Assembly: GCF_010120715.1 (NCBI RefSeq)
Contig: NZ_CP047591.1
Coordinates: 124,001-188,000 of the forward strand
DNA from: Aminipila terrae
GTDB lineage: Bacteria > Bacillota > Clostridia > Peptostreptococcales > Anaerovoracaceae
Direction of reading: 5' to 3'
Length of the DNA stretch: 64,000 bases
Shown: piece after piece, positions 9,204-17,231 of the stretch
Numbering within the stretch: position 1 is the stretch's first letter
How the letters are laid out: each line of letters begins with the position of its first letter
Position numbers and translations under genes: made by a program
Notes under the pieces: generated by a model
Database searches by the model: none
Told to the model about the DNA's origin: nothing
Seen by the model: only the letters and a program-made list of their open reading frames with translations

Positions 9204-9956
9204 TTATTCAATTAGAAAGCTTTCGCTTTTTAGGTTTCTTATATCTAAATGATAAGCTATATAACTGCGTATAAGCAATTTAAGTTTTTCCTGTGTTTTA
9301 TCATGTAAAGCTAAATTTTCCAAGTTCTTAAGTGGATTTGTCAAAATGTAGTTTATTACCTCAATAATACCAAAATTTACGTCATAAATCAATGATTCAT
9401 TGACATTACTTTGTAGTTTATTTAAGCAATCATTACAAACAGTGCCTCCTTCATTTATCACAAACCAGTTCAGATTTTTACTGGTTCCGCAGCATACGCA
9501 CTTCCGGGTTTCCGGAGCACAACCCACATGCATAAGAGCTTTTATCTGATACGCCAGGGCCAGTGTGGCATATTTCTTATTTCTTTTTTCTAAAGCAGCC
9601 AGATAATCAATAAGCAGGTCAAATAATTGAGGTGCTCTTTCATTTTCCGAAATAATCTTATCCGTAAACTCCAGAATATAAGATGCATACATGTATTTAT
9701 CCACATCTTCACCAATTTTATAAAAACTCTTTAAGACCTCTGCACTGTTTATATTGTAACTGTCCCTGTTTTTATAAATCTCAAATCTGCTGTAAGTAAA
9801 AGGCCGTAAGGCTAGAGTGGACTTACTTTTACCTTTTTCATTAATATTGGTTGCTGCACTTATCTTTCCATATTTTAAAGAAAACAATACCAATATTTTT
9901 CTGCCCCCTGGCATTTTGACATTTTTTAAAACGACACCTTCTGTATCAGTATACAT
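9204..9956 (-). CDS. recO: DNA repair protein RecO
   Basis: 250 residues. RecO works with RecR and RecF to load RecA on gapped DNA. The N-terminal OB fold begins MYTDTEGVVLKNVKM, and the C-terminal half holds a zinc site with two CxxC pairs (KCVCCG and VCNDC), as in Gram-positive RecO. It begins two bases after the era stop codon, so the two are translationally linked, the usual era-recO order of Firmicutes. Confidence 0.93.
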   Translation of the reverse strand: MYTDTEGVVLKNVKMPGGRKILVLFSLKYGKISAATNINEKGKSKSTLALRPFTYSRFEIYKNRDSYNINSAEVLKSFYKIGEDVDKYMYASYILEFTDKIISENERAPQLFDLLIDYLAALEKRNKKYATLALAYQIKALMHVGCAPETRKCVCCGTSKNLNWFVINEGGTVCNDCLNKLQSNVNESLIYDVNFGIIEVINYILTNPLKNLENLALHDKTQEKLKLLIRSYIAYHLDIRNLKSESFLIE

Positions 9957-9958
9957 AT

Positions 9959-10864
9959 CTATTCCCTGTTATCGTAACCAAAATTAGACAAGGCAAAGTC
10001 ACTGTCTCTCCAGTTCTCCTTAACCTTTACCCATAACTCCAGAAAGACTTTTGTACCCAAAAGAGCTTCTATTTCCATTCTGGAACTTTTACCTATGCCT
10101 TTTAGTTTCTTTCCTTCTTTTCCTATGATAATGCCTTTGTGTGATTTCTTCTCGCAGTAAATGACTGCGCCTATTCTGGCCATATTGTGTTCTTCTTTAT
10201 AACTTTCAATTTCTATAGCTATACCATGAGGCACTTCTTTTTCTAAATATAACAGTGCTTTTTCTCGGATAATTTCGCTGACAATAAATCTTTCAGGATG
10301 ATCAGTTACCATATCCGCTGGGAAGTACATTGGACCATCTTCCAACAGGCTCTCGATTTCCTTAAGAATCACATCAACATTTTTTCCTTCGATAGCTGCA
10401 GTTCCATAAATGGCATGGAAAATACCCATTGCACTATATTCTTCATATATTCTGAGATACTTATCAGGCTCCAGCTTATCAATTTTATTTATCACCAATA
10501 TTTTAGGAGTATCAACATCCTTTAATAAATCTAAAATATATTTATCTCCCGTTCCCGCTGACAATTCATCATCTACGATAAAAATAATCACTTCTACTTC
10601 TTTAAATGTATTGATAGCCATACCAGTCATATAGCTTCCCAGTTTGTTCTTTGGTTTATGAATACCCGGTGTGTCGATAAAAATCATCTGCACATCGTCT
10701 TCGTCTTTGTTCTCTGCCATATGGGTATAAATCCCCCGGATACTGTTTCTTGTAGTCTGGGGCTTATCTGTTGTTATAGAAATTTTTTCTCCTAGTATTG
10801 CATTTAACAATGTTGATTTACCAACATTTGGTCTGCCAATTATTCCTATGAATCCTGATTTCAA
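9959..10864 (-). CDS. era: GTPase Era
   Basis: Essential GTPase that binds the 3' end of 16S rRNA during 30S assembly. G1 GRPNVGKST, G3 DTPG, G4 NKID and a C-terminal KH domain (GIIIGKEGKKLKGIG) are all present; about 301 residues, normal length. I choose the TTG at 10864, preceded by AGGAGA six bases upstream and giving the family start LKSGFIGIIGRPNVG. An in-frame ATG at 10897 would overlap the end of cdd and add an unrelated extension. Confidence 0.96.
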   Translation of the reverse strand: MKSGFIGIIGRPNVGKSTLLNAILGEKISITTDKPQTTRNSIRGIYTHMAENKDEDDVQMIFIDTPGIHKPKNKLGSYMTGMAINTFKEVEVIIFIVDDELSAGTGDKYILDLLKDVDTPKILVINKIDKLEPDKYLRIYEEYSAMGIFHAIYGTAAIEGKNVDVILKEIESLLEDGPMYFPADMVTDHPERFIVSEIIREKALLYLEKEVPHGIAIEIESYKEEHNMARIGAVIYCEKKSHKGIIIGKEGKKLKGIGKSSRMEIEALLGTKVFLELWVKVKENWRDSDFALSNFGYDNRE

Positions 10865-10880
10865 TATATTTCTCCTTTTA

Positions 10881-11258
10881 TTACAATTTAAATCCATGAG
10901 GCAGAAGCTCTTTTAAAGTCATCTGCTCCAGGTGTTCTTCATCCTCACCAGTTATAACAATCAGCTCAGGTGCAAATTCATACATGAACTGTCTGCATAT
11001 TCCACAGGGCCAGGCTTCACCACCATTACCACTTATGGCAATGGCTTCAAATGTTTTTTCGCCTTCAGAAATAGCTTTTGTAAAAGCCGTTCTCTCTGCA
11101 CAGATAGTAGCACCAAAAGAGGAATTTTCCACATTAACGCCAGTGTACACCTTTCCATCTCCCGTTAATAAAGCTGCACCTACGTGAAAATCAGAAAAGG
11201 GTGCGTATGAATTTTCTGCAGCCTCGCGGGATTTCAAAAACAATTCCTTATAATTCAT
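10881..11258 (-). CDS. cdd: Cytidine deaminase
   Basis: 125 residues, the homotetrameric type. It deaminates cytidine and deoxycytidine to uridine forms in pyrimidine salvage. The zinc-binding motifs are complete: CAERTA with the catalytic Glu, and PCGICRQ. It lies between ybeY and era as in Bacillus, although the diacylglycerol kinase gene usually found between ybeY and cdd is missing. Start ATG 11258 has an AGG-type ribosome site 10 bases upstream. Confidence 0.96.
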   Translation of the reverse strand: MNYKELFLKSREAAENSYAPFSDFHVGAALLTGDGKVYTGVNVENSSFGATICAERTAFTKAISEGEKTFEAIAISGNGGEAWPCGICRQFMYEFAPELIVITGEDEEHLEQMTLKELLPHGFKL

Positions 11259-11267
11259 TTGGGTTTC

Positions 11268-11720
11268 CTACCTTTCTATACCTATTTTGCTCATAATCAG
11301 CTCTTCTTTTCCTCTCATTTCGGTCTTATCATCCTCTTCCATATGATCATAACCAAGCAAATGGAACATACTGTGAACAAAAAGGTAAAGCAGTTCTCTC
11401 TCCGGAGAATGCCCAAAGTCATCGGCCTGCAGCAATGCCTGTTCCGGGCATATGACCACATCTCCAATACAGACTTCTCCCTCTTCCGGTAAATCATTTA
11501 AATCATCGAACTGAGGAAAAGAGAGAACATCTGTAACTCTGTCCACACCCCTGTACTGTTTGTTTAATGCATGTATCTCTTCCTCATCAACAAATGTAAC
11601 ACTGACAACAATCGTTTCAGGATTCATGCCTTCCTCTAAAACACATAATTTTCCTGCCTCAATCATTTTGTCAACAACAGCTTGTCCAGGCATTCTTTCT
11701 TCACTAAAAATAATGTTCAT
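11268..11720 (-). CDS. ybeY: Endoribonuclease YbeY (rRNA maturation factor)
   Basis: About 150 residues. Zinc-dependent RNase for 16S rRNA 3'-end maturation and ribosome quality control. The metal motif H-x3-H-x5-H is visible in HSMFHLLGYDH. A GTG three codons upstream overlaps the ribosome site GAGG, so the ATG at 11720 is preferred. It follows phoH, the usual partner gene. Confidence 0.94.
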   Translation of the reverse strand: MNIIFSEERMPGQAVVDKMIEAGKLCVLEEGMNPETIVVSVTFVDEEEIHALNKQYRGVDRVTDVLSFPQFDDLNDLPEEGEVCIGDVVICPEQALLQADDFGHSPERELLYLFVHSMFHLLGYDHMEEDDKTEMRGKEELIMSKIGIER

Positions 11721-11761
11721 ATCTGTCACCTCTAATCCTCATACTCAATATTTTTTCTGCT

Positions 11762-12748
11762 CTAGTCCTGATTTTCTGGTTCTGGATGTTCATTATAGTA
11801 TAGTTCATAAGCATTAATAATCTTTTTAACAAGCTCATGTCTGACTACATCCACATCCTTTAAGTAGCAGAAATCAATATCTTTAACTGGTTTTAACACA
11901 TTGATAGCATCCACTAACCCTGATTTTTTACCTCTGGGTAAGTCAATTTGTGTTATATCACCTGTAATAACAGCCTTAGAGCCAAAACCCAGCCTGGTTA
12001 AAAACATTTTCATCTGTTCTTTTGTTGTATTCTGAGCCTCATCCAGAATGATAAATGAATTGTCCAGGGTTCTTCCCCTCATATATGCTAAGGGAACTAC
12101 TTCAATTACTTCTTTTTCCTTTAATCTTAAAGCACCTTCTCTGCCCAGTATATCATAAAGGGCATCGTATAGTGGTCTTAAATACGGATCTACTTTCTCC
12201 TGTAAATCTCCTGGAAGGAAACCAAGTCTTTCTCCAGCTTCAACAGCTGGTCTTGCTAATATGATTTTCTGGATTTCTTTATTTTTAAAAGCACTGATAG
12301 CCATAGCCACTGCAATGTAGGTTTTTCCCGTTCCAGCAGGTCCAACCCCGAATACAATGTCCTTTTTACGTATGCTGTTTACATATTCTTTCTGGCCTAT
12401 GGTTTTAGGTTTTAAAGGCTTGCCTTTAAACGTAAAACAAATAATATCCTTATTTATCTTGCTTTCTTTATAAGACATGCCATTTTCACATAAAGCTATC
12501 ACATAGTTAATCTTCTGGGTATCCAGTTTTTCTCCCATGGAAATAATGGATATCATTTCTGTAATAACTTTTTGTGCTTCAATAACTTTTTCGCCTTTTA
12601 ATATCAGTTCATTATCTCTTTGAACAATAGTAATTCCAAAATATTCTTCAATAATTTTTAAATTTGAATCCAAGCTTCCAAAAAGCTCTCCTCTGTCTAT
12701 GGCTTCACTTACTTGAAGCTTTAGCCCCTCACTCTGCATTTTCTCCAA
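11762..12748 (-). CDS. phoH: PhoH family protein (PhoH-like ATPase)
   Basis: About 328 residues. ATPase domain with Walker A GPAGTGKTYIAVAMA and Walker B FIILDEAQN in the C-terminal two thirds, after an N-terminal KH-like part. PhoH proteins are helicase-like ATPases thought to act with YbeY on RNA. Start is uncertain: a TTG at 12748 has AGGAG 7 bases upstream; an ATG at 12739 is three codons further. Either overlaps the end of yqfD by 11-20 bases, so translation is coupled. Confidence 0.92.
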   Translation of the reverse strand: MEKMQSEGLKLQVSEAIDRGELFGSLDSNLKIIEEYFGITIVQRDNELILKGEKVIEAQKVITEMISIISMGEKLDTQKINYVIALCENGMSYKESKINKDIICFTFKGKPLKPKTIGQKEYVNSIRKKDIVFGVGPAGTGKTYIAVAMAISAFKNKEIQKIILARPAVEAGERLGFLPGDLQEKVDPYLRPLYDALYDILGREGALRLKEKEVIEVVPLAYMRGRTLDNSFIILDEAQNTTKEQMKMFLTRLGFGSKAVITGDITQIDLPRGKKSGLVDAINVLKPVKDIDFCYLKDVDVVRHELVKKIINAYELYYNEHPEPENQD

Positions 12749-13913
12749 AGATAATCTCCTGTTCCATTCCAATTTCCTGTAACGATTCAATCATTACAGC
12801 TACTTCTATTATATTTTTTTTATTAGTAAAATACAAACTTTTATTTAAAATTTGTGTATTTTTAGGTAATTTTTCTTTTATTTTCTGCCTGACAAGCTTA
12901 TTTACCTCCTTTTTAATTTCATTTTTACTTCTTTTATGTGACTGAAGTTCAATTTCATTTACTTTTGAAACAGAAAAAGAAAAAGGAAATGGTCTCACTC
13001 CTTTAAAAGATTTTACTCTTTCAACAGTTGAAACTTCAAAAGGATTAAATATGTCATCCGTGCTAATACTCTTATCACCAATTTTCAAATCAAAAGAGTA
13101 AAAGAATTTTCCTGTGGGTTTTTTAATAATATCATACCTGTTCTGGTTGTAAACAAATCTGTAAGGAATCCTTGCCAGAACTTTTCCTTCTGCGTGAACG
13201 TATCTCTCTGTTACGCTGCTTTCTGGCTGACCGTATGCTGTAGAATTGACAGGTACCGTTCCAGCAATTATTATATCCCCTTTATTTACATAATCTCCAG
13301 TGTCTGCTGCTCTTATGCCTTCAATGGGAGTAACTCTGTAAATATATCCTTCTTTGTCTGCAACTACATTGCATGGTGCAGATTTATCTACTTTTTTGGG
13401 ATTTATCGTTCCTTCTACTATTTTTACTTCTGCCAGGCTCCCTTTCATATTTACGCCTACAAACGAAACGTTATCAATTTTATCATACAGATAAAGCTTC
13501 AGCTTTTCTATGTCGATAGACTTTTTGCACCCTTCATACAAGCCTCCTTCTTTCAAGCATTCCCTTATTTGCCGTTCTGTAAACATTTCATAGCCATAGA
13601 CTCTTATTTCAGAAATAAACAAGGTTTGAAAATAAATGATAAAGATAAACACAAAAATCCCACAGATTCTTGCCTTATTATTCCAAATAGCCGACAATAG
13701 AGGAATATATCCACCCTCTGAAATAATACTAATCCTATATTTGTTTTTTCCTATTTTTTTAAAAGCATCAAAATCATCACTTTTTATTTTAAGTGTCATT
13801 TCAATATTATTTTTAATTTTTAAATTTCGTAATGGTATTCCCTTTTTCATGCACTGGGAAATAAAATCCTGCTGTTTGAATCCTTCAACCTTTATCAGCA
13901 GGTAATGCTCCAT
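12729..13913 (-). CDS. yqfD: Sporulation protein YqfD
   Basis: About 394 residues. A basic N-terminal domain (MEHYLLIKVEGF...), one membrane segment near residues 78-98 (ICGIFVFIFIIYFQTLFI) and an extracytoplasmic remainder match YqfD, made in the mother cell under sigma-E and needed for efficient sporulation in Bacillus; its biochemistry is unknown. An in-frame GTG at 13937 also exists, but the ATG at 13913 gives the better family start. It overlaps both yqfC and phoH, forming a tight group. Confidence 0.9.
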   Translation of the reverse strand: MEHYLLIKVEGFKQQDFISQCMKKGIPLRNLKIKNNIEMTLKIKSDDFDAFKKIGKNKYRISIISEGGYIPLLSAIWNNKARICGIFVFIFIIYFQTLFISEIRVYGYEMFTERQIRECLKEGGLYEGCKKSIDIEKLKLYLYDKIDNVSFVGVNMKGSLAEVKIVEGTINPKKVDKSAPCNVVADKEGYIYRVTPIEGIRAADTGDYVNKGDIIIAGTVPVNSTAYGQPESSVTERYVHAEGKVLARIPYRFVYNQNRYDIIKKPTGKFFYSFDLKIGDKSISTDDIFNPFEVSTVERVKSFKGVRPFPFSFSVSKVNEIELQSHKRSKNEIKKEVNKLVRQKIKEKLPKNTQILNKSLYFTNKKNIIEVAVMIESLQEIGMEQEIIFGENAE

Positions 13914-14148
13914 AAAACTCGATTGATTTGATTTCACCCGCTACCAGCACCCTTTCATCCTCAATTTGGGTTATTATTAAATCCTGACCATTTAATGCAG
14001 TAAAACGTTTGCCATTGTCAATTACAATACTGTTTTCGGAAACAAATACAATCTTTTTAACGTTATCAATAATTCCAGTACGTCCACTGACAAGAACTCT
14101 CGGCATATTTAAACTAAAGTCATAAAGCAGCTCATTCTTTATATCCAT
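13885..14148 (-). CDS. yqfC: Sporulation protein YqfC
   Basis: 87 residues, all beta-type sequence with the family core LVVSGR-like region and GQDLIITQIEDERVLVAGEI. YqfC is the usual upstream partner of YqfD in spore formers and is expressed in the mother cell. Ribosome site GAGGTGA precedes the ATG. No clear sigma-E promoter was recognised upstream, where the cysK terminator ends. Confidence 0.9.
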   Translation of the reverse strand: MDIKNELLYDFSLNMPRVLVSGRTGIIDNVKKIVFVSENSIVIDNGKRFTALNGQDLIITQIEDERVLVAGEIKSIEFYGALPADKG

Positions 14149-14187
14149 ACATTAATCTCACCTCATCATAATAATGTATTACAAATT

Positions 14188-14216
14188 AAAAAAAAAATGA
14201 CCTGCTGAAGGTCATT
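14188..14216 (-). terminator. Rho-independent terminator of cysK
   Basis: On the minus strand an 8-bp stem AATGACCT/AGGTCATT (14196-14203 with 14209-14216) is followed by about ten T. Confidence 0.85.
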
Positions 14217-14241
14217 TTCTTAAGACATTTTATATCTTTTA

Positions 14242-15174
14242 CTAATCAATAAAGTTAGGGGTAGATAAATATCTCTCTCCTGTATCTGGAAGCAGTACTA
14301 CAATCTTCTTCCCCTCATTTTCTGGCCTTTTAGCCAGTTCAGTTGCTGCCCACAGAGCAGCTCCAGAGGAAATACCTATAAGCAGTCCTTCTTCTTTAGC
14401 AGAAGCTTTGGCGGTATCAAAAGCGTTATCATTTTCCACTTTAATAATTTCGTCATAAATATCTGTATTTAATACCTGCGGTACAAAACCAGCGCCAATC
14501 CCCTGGATTTTATGTGGTCCAGGATTTCCTCCCGATAAAACAGGAGATGCTGCCGGTTCAACGGCCACAATTTTTATAGCAGGATTCTGTGATTTCAAAT
14601 ATTCGCCTGTCCCTGTAAGCGTTCCCCCTGTACCAACAGCAGCAACAAAAATATCTACTTTTCCTTCTGTATCCTTCCAGATTTCCACACCTGTAGTTTT
14701 TCTATGAGCTTCAGGATTTGCAGGGTTGTCAAACTGACCTGGAATAAAGCTTCCTGGAATTTCCTTTGCTAATTCTTCTGCTTTTGCAATAGCACCCTTC
14801 ATTCCTTTTGCCCCTTCTGTCAAAACAATTTCTGCACCAAATGCCTTAAGCAGATTTCTTCTTTCTACACTCATGGTATCCGGCATAGTCAGGATAGCTC
14901 TGTATCCTCTTGCCGATGCCACAGATGCCAGCCCTATACCTGTGTTTCCACTTGTAGGTTCAATAATGACACTGCCTGGTTTCAGCAGACCCTTTTGTTC
15001 GGCATCATTGATCATATTTAAAGCCACTCTGTCTTTTACACTGCCTGCTGGATTAAAATACTCCAGTTTTGCAATAATTTCGGCTTTCAAATCTCTATTA
15101 TGATTATAATTATTCAGTGCAAGTAGTGGTGTGTTTCCAATTAATTCTGTTAAGCTGTTATATATTTTTGACAT
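14242..15174 (-). CDS. cysK: Cysteine synthase A (O-acetylserine sulfhydrylase)
   Basis: 310 residues. PLP enzyme making cysteine from O-acetylserine and sulfide. The PLP lysine lies in NPAGSVKDRVA, the Asn/Ser contacts in PTSGNTGIGLA and the phosphate loop in GTGGTLTGTG; the end LPDTGERYLST is also typical. An in-frame TTG five codons upstream lies within the ribosome site GGAGG, so the ATG at 15174 is the start. It has its own promoter with an operator-like site in the spacer and lies directly downstream of an Rrf2 regulator, suggesting CymR-like control by cysteine supply. Confidence 0.96.
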   Translation of the reverse strand: MSKIYNSLTELIGNTPLLALNNYNHNRDLKAEIIAKLEYFNPAGSVKDRVALNMINDAEQKGLLKPGSVIIEPTSGNTGIGLASVASARGYRAILTMPDTMSVERRNLLKAFGAEIVLTEGAKGMKGAIAKAEELAKEIPGSFIPGQFDNPANPEAHRKTTGVEIWKDTEGKVDIFVAAVGTGGTLTGTGEYLKSQNPAIKIVAVEPAASPVLSGGNPGPHKIQGIGAGFVPQVLNTDIYDEIIKVENDNAFDTAKASAKEEGLLIGISSGAALWAATELAKRPENEGKKIVVLLPDTGERYLSTPNFID

Positions 15175-15225
15175 CTCATCAACCTCCAATAAATTTTTAA
15201 TAAGAGTTTTATTTTTAATATATTT

Positions 15226-15254
15226 ATAATAGGATTTATTTCCTACTTTGTCAA
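15226..15254 (-). promoter_or_regulatory. cysK sigma-A promoter with operator-like motif in the spacer
   Basis: On the minus strand TTGACA (15249-15254), a 17-base spacer and TATTAT (15226-15231). The spacer contains GTAGGAAATAAATCC (15232-15246), which recurs with one change at the rrf2 promoter. Probable binding site of the neighbouring Rrf2 regulator, blocking RNA polymerase. Confidence 0.75.
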
Positions 15255-15321
15255 TAGGATTTTAGTAAAATAATATAAAAAGATAAAATTTTATATCCTG
15301 AAAAACTTAATTTTATTCTCT

Positions 15322-15354
15322 AAAAAAATAAACTGCCTAAAATTTAAGCAGTTT
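15322..15354 (-). terminator. Rho-independent terminator of the Rrf2 gene
   Basis: Minus strand AAACTGC and GCAGTTT (15330-15336, 15348-15354) pair and are followed by ATTTTTTTA. It insulates the regulator from cysK. Confidence 0.75.
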
Positions 15355-15359
15355 AAAAT

Positions 15360-15815
15360 CTAAATAGTATAATCCCACAAACTTTTTTCACGATGTTGTT
15401 CAACAATATCTTCCAGCGTAAAAGAATCTATATATTGGTTTATAACAGCATAAAGACCTTCCCAGAATGAAATCGTAGCACATTCCTCATACATTTCACA
15501 CTGGTTTTCTTCATCCATCAGGCAGGTTGTAGGGGCAAATTTTCCTTCAGTAATCCTTAAAATGTCGCCAATGGTATAATCTTTGGGAACTTTCGCCAGT
15601 TTATATCCTCCCTGAGGCCCTCTGACGCTATTTAAATATCCAGCTTTACAAAGCTGGCTTACAATTTGTTCAAGATATTTGGTTGATATATTTTGTCTCT
15701 GCGATATGTCTTTAAGGGATATATATTCACCCGTATCATGCTCCGCTAAATCTATCATCAGCCTTAAAGCATATCTTCCTTTTGTTGATACTCTCATTTT
15801 CATACCCACTTTCAT
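15360..15815 (-). CDS. Rrf2 family transcriptional regulator (CymR/IscR type)
   Basis: About 151 residues. Winged helix-turn-helix starting MRVSTKGRYALRLMIDLAEH with the family wing SVRGPQGGYKLAK. Three cysteines in TTCLMDEENQCEMYEEC (spacing C-x7-C-x5-C) are close to the Fe-S cysteines of IscR, so a cluster or thiol sensor is possible; CymR of Bacillus senses through the CysK complex instead. Position upstream of cysK and the shared operator motif favour cysteine or sulfur control. ATGs at 15815, 15803 and 15797 are all possible starts; the domain begins at the last. Confidence 0.9.
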   Translation of the reverse strand: MKVGMKMRVSTKGRYALRLMIDLAEHDTGEYISLKDISQRQNISTKYLEQIVSQLCKAGYLNSVRGPQGGYKLAKVPKDYTIGDILRITEGKFAPTTCLMDEENQCEMYEECATISFWEGLYAVINQYIDSFTLEDIVEQHREKSLWDYTI

Positions 15816-15828
15816 AAGATATACTACT

Positions 15829-15860
15829 ATTTTACCATAGGTTTAGTAGGAAATCAATCC
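15829..15860 (-). promoter_or_regulatory. Rrf2-gene promoter with overlapping operator-like motif
   Basis: On the minus strand TTGATT (15852-15857), a 17-base spacer and TAAAAT (15829-15834). GTAGGAAATCAATCC (15846-15860, plus strand) covers the -35 element and differs by one base from the cysK site, consistent with autorepression. Confidence 0.7.
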
Positions 15861-15884
15861 AAAAAAATTCTACATTCAAAATAG

Positions 15885-15921
15885 AAACTGAAAAATTTGT
15901 AGCAGCTATAGCTGCTACAAA
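15885..15921. repeat. Perfect 26-base palindrome, copy A of a dispersed element
   Basis: TTTGTAGCAGC-TATA-GCTGCTACAAA (15896-15921) is preceded by AACTGAAAAAT. A related copy with the same flank lies at 38051-38085. On the minus strand both are followed by ATTTTTCAGTT, so each could act as a terminator. A second, imperfect hairpin (GCCCC...GGGGC) lies at about 15940-15961. Confidence 0.6.
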
Positions 15922-15971
15922 TTGCTGTGTGAGACCTGGGCCCCGCATCACAGATGGGGCAGGGCTTCAAG

Positions 15972-16003
15972 AAAAAACACCCCAATTATGAAATTGGGGT
16001 GTT
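15972..16003 (-). terminator. Rho-independent terminator of rpsU-yqeY
   Basis: Minus strand AACACCCCAATT pairs exactly with AATTGGGGTGTT (15976-15987 with 15992-16003), followed by TTTTTT. Confidence 0.88.
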
Positions 16004-16013
16004 AAATGTTTTA

Positions 16014-16460
16014 TTATGATAGAAATTCTTCTACTGCTTTTTTCACTGCATCACCATCAGCTAAACCCTTAACTTTTGGCATTACAGCTCCCATCAGTTT
16101 TCCCATATTCTGTCTTCCACCTTCAATGCCCATATCAGCAGCTGCATTTTTAACAACTTCTGCAATTTTCTCAGGTGACATTTGTTCAGGTAAATAAGAC
16201 TTTAAAATTTCTATTTCTTTGTTGTAGGAATCTAAAAGATCTGTTCTTCCAGCTTTCTCAAAATCAGCGAGGGCGTCTTTTCTCATTTTTACTTGTTTTG
16301 TTAAAATCGCCAAAACACCTTCATCGTCAAGCTCGGCTCTATTGTCCACTTCATATTGTTTAATAGCAGCACGAACAAAATTTACTGTATTCTTTCTGAC
16401 CTCATCTCTTGCTTTCATAGCTTCTTTGAAGTCATTTGTTAATCTTTCCTTTAAGGTCAA
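16014..16460 (-). CDS. yqeY: GatB/YqeY domain protein
   Basis: 148 residues, the stand-alone YqeY fold related to the tail domain of GatB (tRNA amidotransferase). Starts TLKERLTNDFKEAMKARDE and ends in the family helix GDAVKKAVEEFL. It is thought to interact with tRNA, but its role is unproven. TTG start 16460 with GAGGTG upstream. It follows rpsU on the same strand, the common order in Firmicutes. Confidence 0.92.
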   Translation of the reverse strand: MTLKERLTNDFKEAMKARDEVRKNTVNFVRAAIKQYEVDNRAELDDEGVLAILTKQVKMRKDALADFEKAGRTDLLDSYNKEIEILKSYLPEQMSPEKIAEVVKNAAADMGIEGGRQNMGKLMGAVMPKVKGLADGDAVKKAVEEFLS

Positions 16461-16500
16461 TCAAAACACCTCTAATCTATTTCTACAAAAAAACAGCTAA

Positions 16501-16680
16501 CTAGAACTTCTTAGCCTTTTTTCTTGCAGCTTCAGACTTTTTCTTTCTCTTTACGCTTGGCTTTTCGTAATGTTCTCTTTTTCTCAATTCTGACATTACT
16601 CCATCTCTTGCGCAAGAACGCTTAAATCTCTTAAGAGCGCTTTCTAAACTTTCGTTTTCTCTTACAACTACTTGTGCCAT
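16501..16680 (-). CDS. rpsU: 30S ribosomal protein S21
   Basis: 59 residues, read directly from the sequence: starts MAQVVVRENESLESALKRFK and ends in a Lys/Arg/Ala-rich tail (AARKKAKKF). S21 helps 30S subunits base-pair with the mRNA leader. Ribosome site GGAGGTG lies about 10 bases before the ATG. It heads the rpsU-yqeY unit. Confidence 0.97.
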   Translation of the reverse strand: MAQVVVRENESLESALKRFKRSCARDGVMSELRKREHYEKPSVKRKKKSEAARKKAKKF

Positions 16681-16793
16681 GTATCCAATTCACCTCCTGA
16701 CCTCTCATGAACTAACGAATGCTGGTCCAACGGTTTTATCTACAACATACGTATTATACTATCTTTTGTCCCATAAGGCAAGTAAATTTTTTA

Positions 16794-17135
16794 TCAACCT
16801 GGTGGCCATGTCATTTTTCTTTTGCCCAGAAGGTGGAAATGCAAATGCTTTACAGTCTGGAAACCATCTTCACCGCAATTATTCACAAGCCTGTAGCCAT
16901 TTTCAAGTCCCAGCTCGCAAGCTATATCCTTCACTTTAAACATAATGTGGCCCAATAGTGCCTGATCCTCTTCACTGACATTGTCCAAAGATGGAATATG
17001 TTTCTTCGGAATAATCAGTACATGAACAGGGGCCTGAGGTTCTAAATCATGAAAACAAACAATTTTATCATCTTCGTAAACAATTTTTGATGGTATTTCT
17101 TTATTTGCAATCATACAAAAGATACATTCTGCCAT
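16794..17135 (-). CDS. HIT family (histidine triad) nucleotide-binding protein
   Basis: 113 residues. The triad HLHFHLLG near the C-terminus and the zinc-type start ECIFCMIANKEIPS are typical of HinT-like nucleoside phosphoramidate or AMP hydrolases. Located between mtaB and rpsU as in many Firmicutes. Start preceded by GGGAG. Confidence 0.94.
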   Translation of the reverse strand: MAECIFCMIANKEIPSKIVYEDDKIVCFHDLEPQAPVHVLIIPKKHIPSLDNVSEEDQALLGHIMFKVKDIACELGLENGYRLVNNCGEDGFQTVKHLHFHLLGKRKMTWPPG

Positions 17136-17231
17136 TTATTTTACTCCCTTTCTAGATTCGTAATTTTAATTATAATCCATTTTCTGTTAGTTTTCAAGGG
17201 TTACTATGATTTCCTGTCCTCTAATTTTTTG

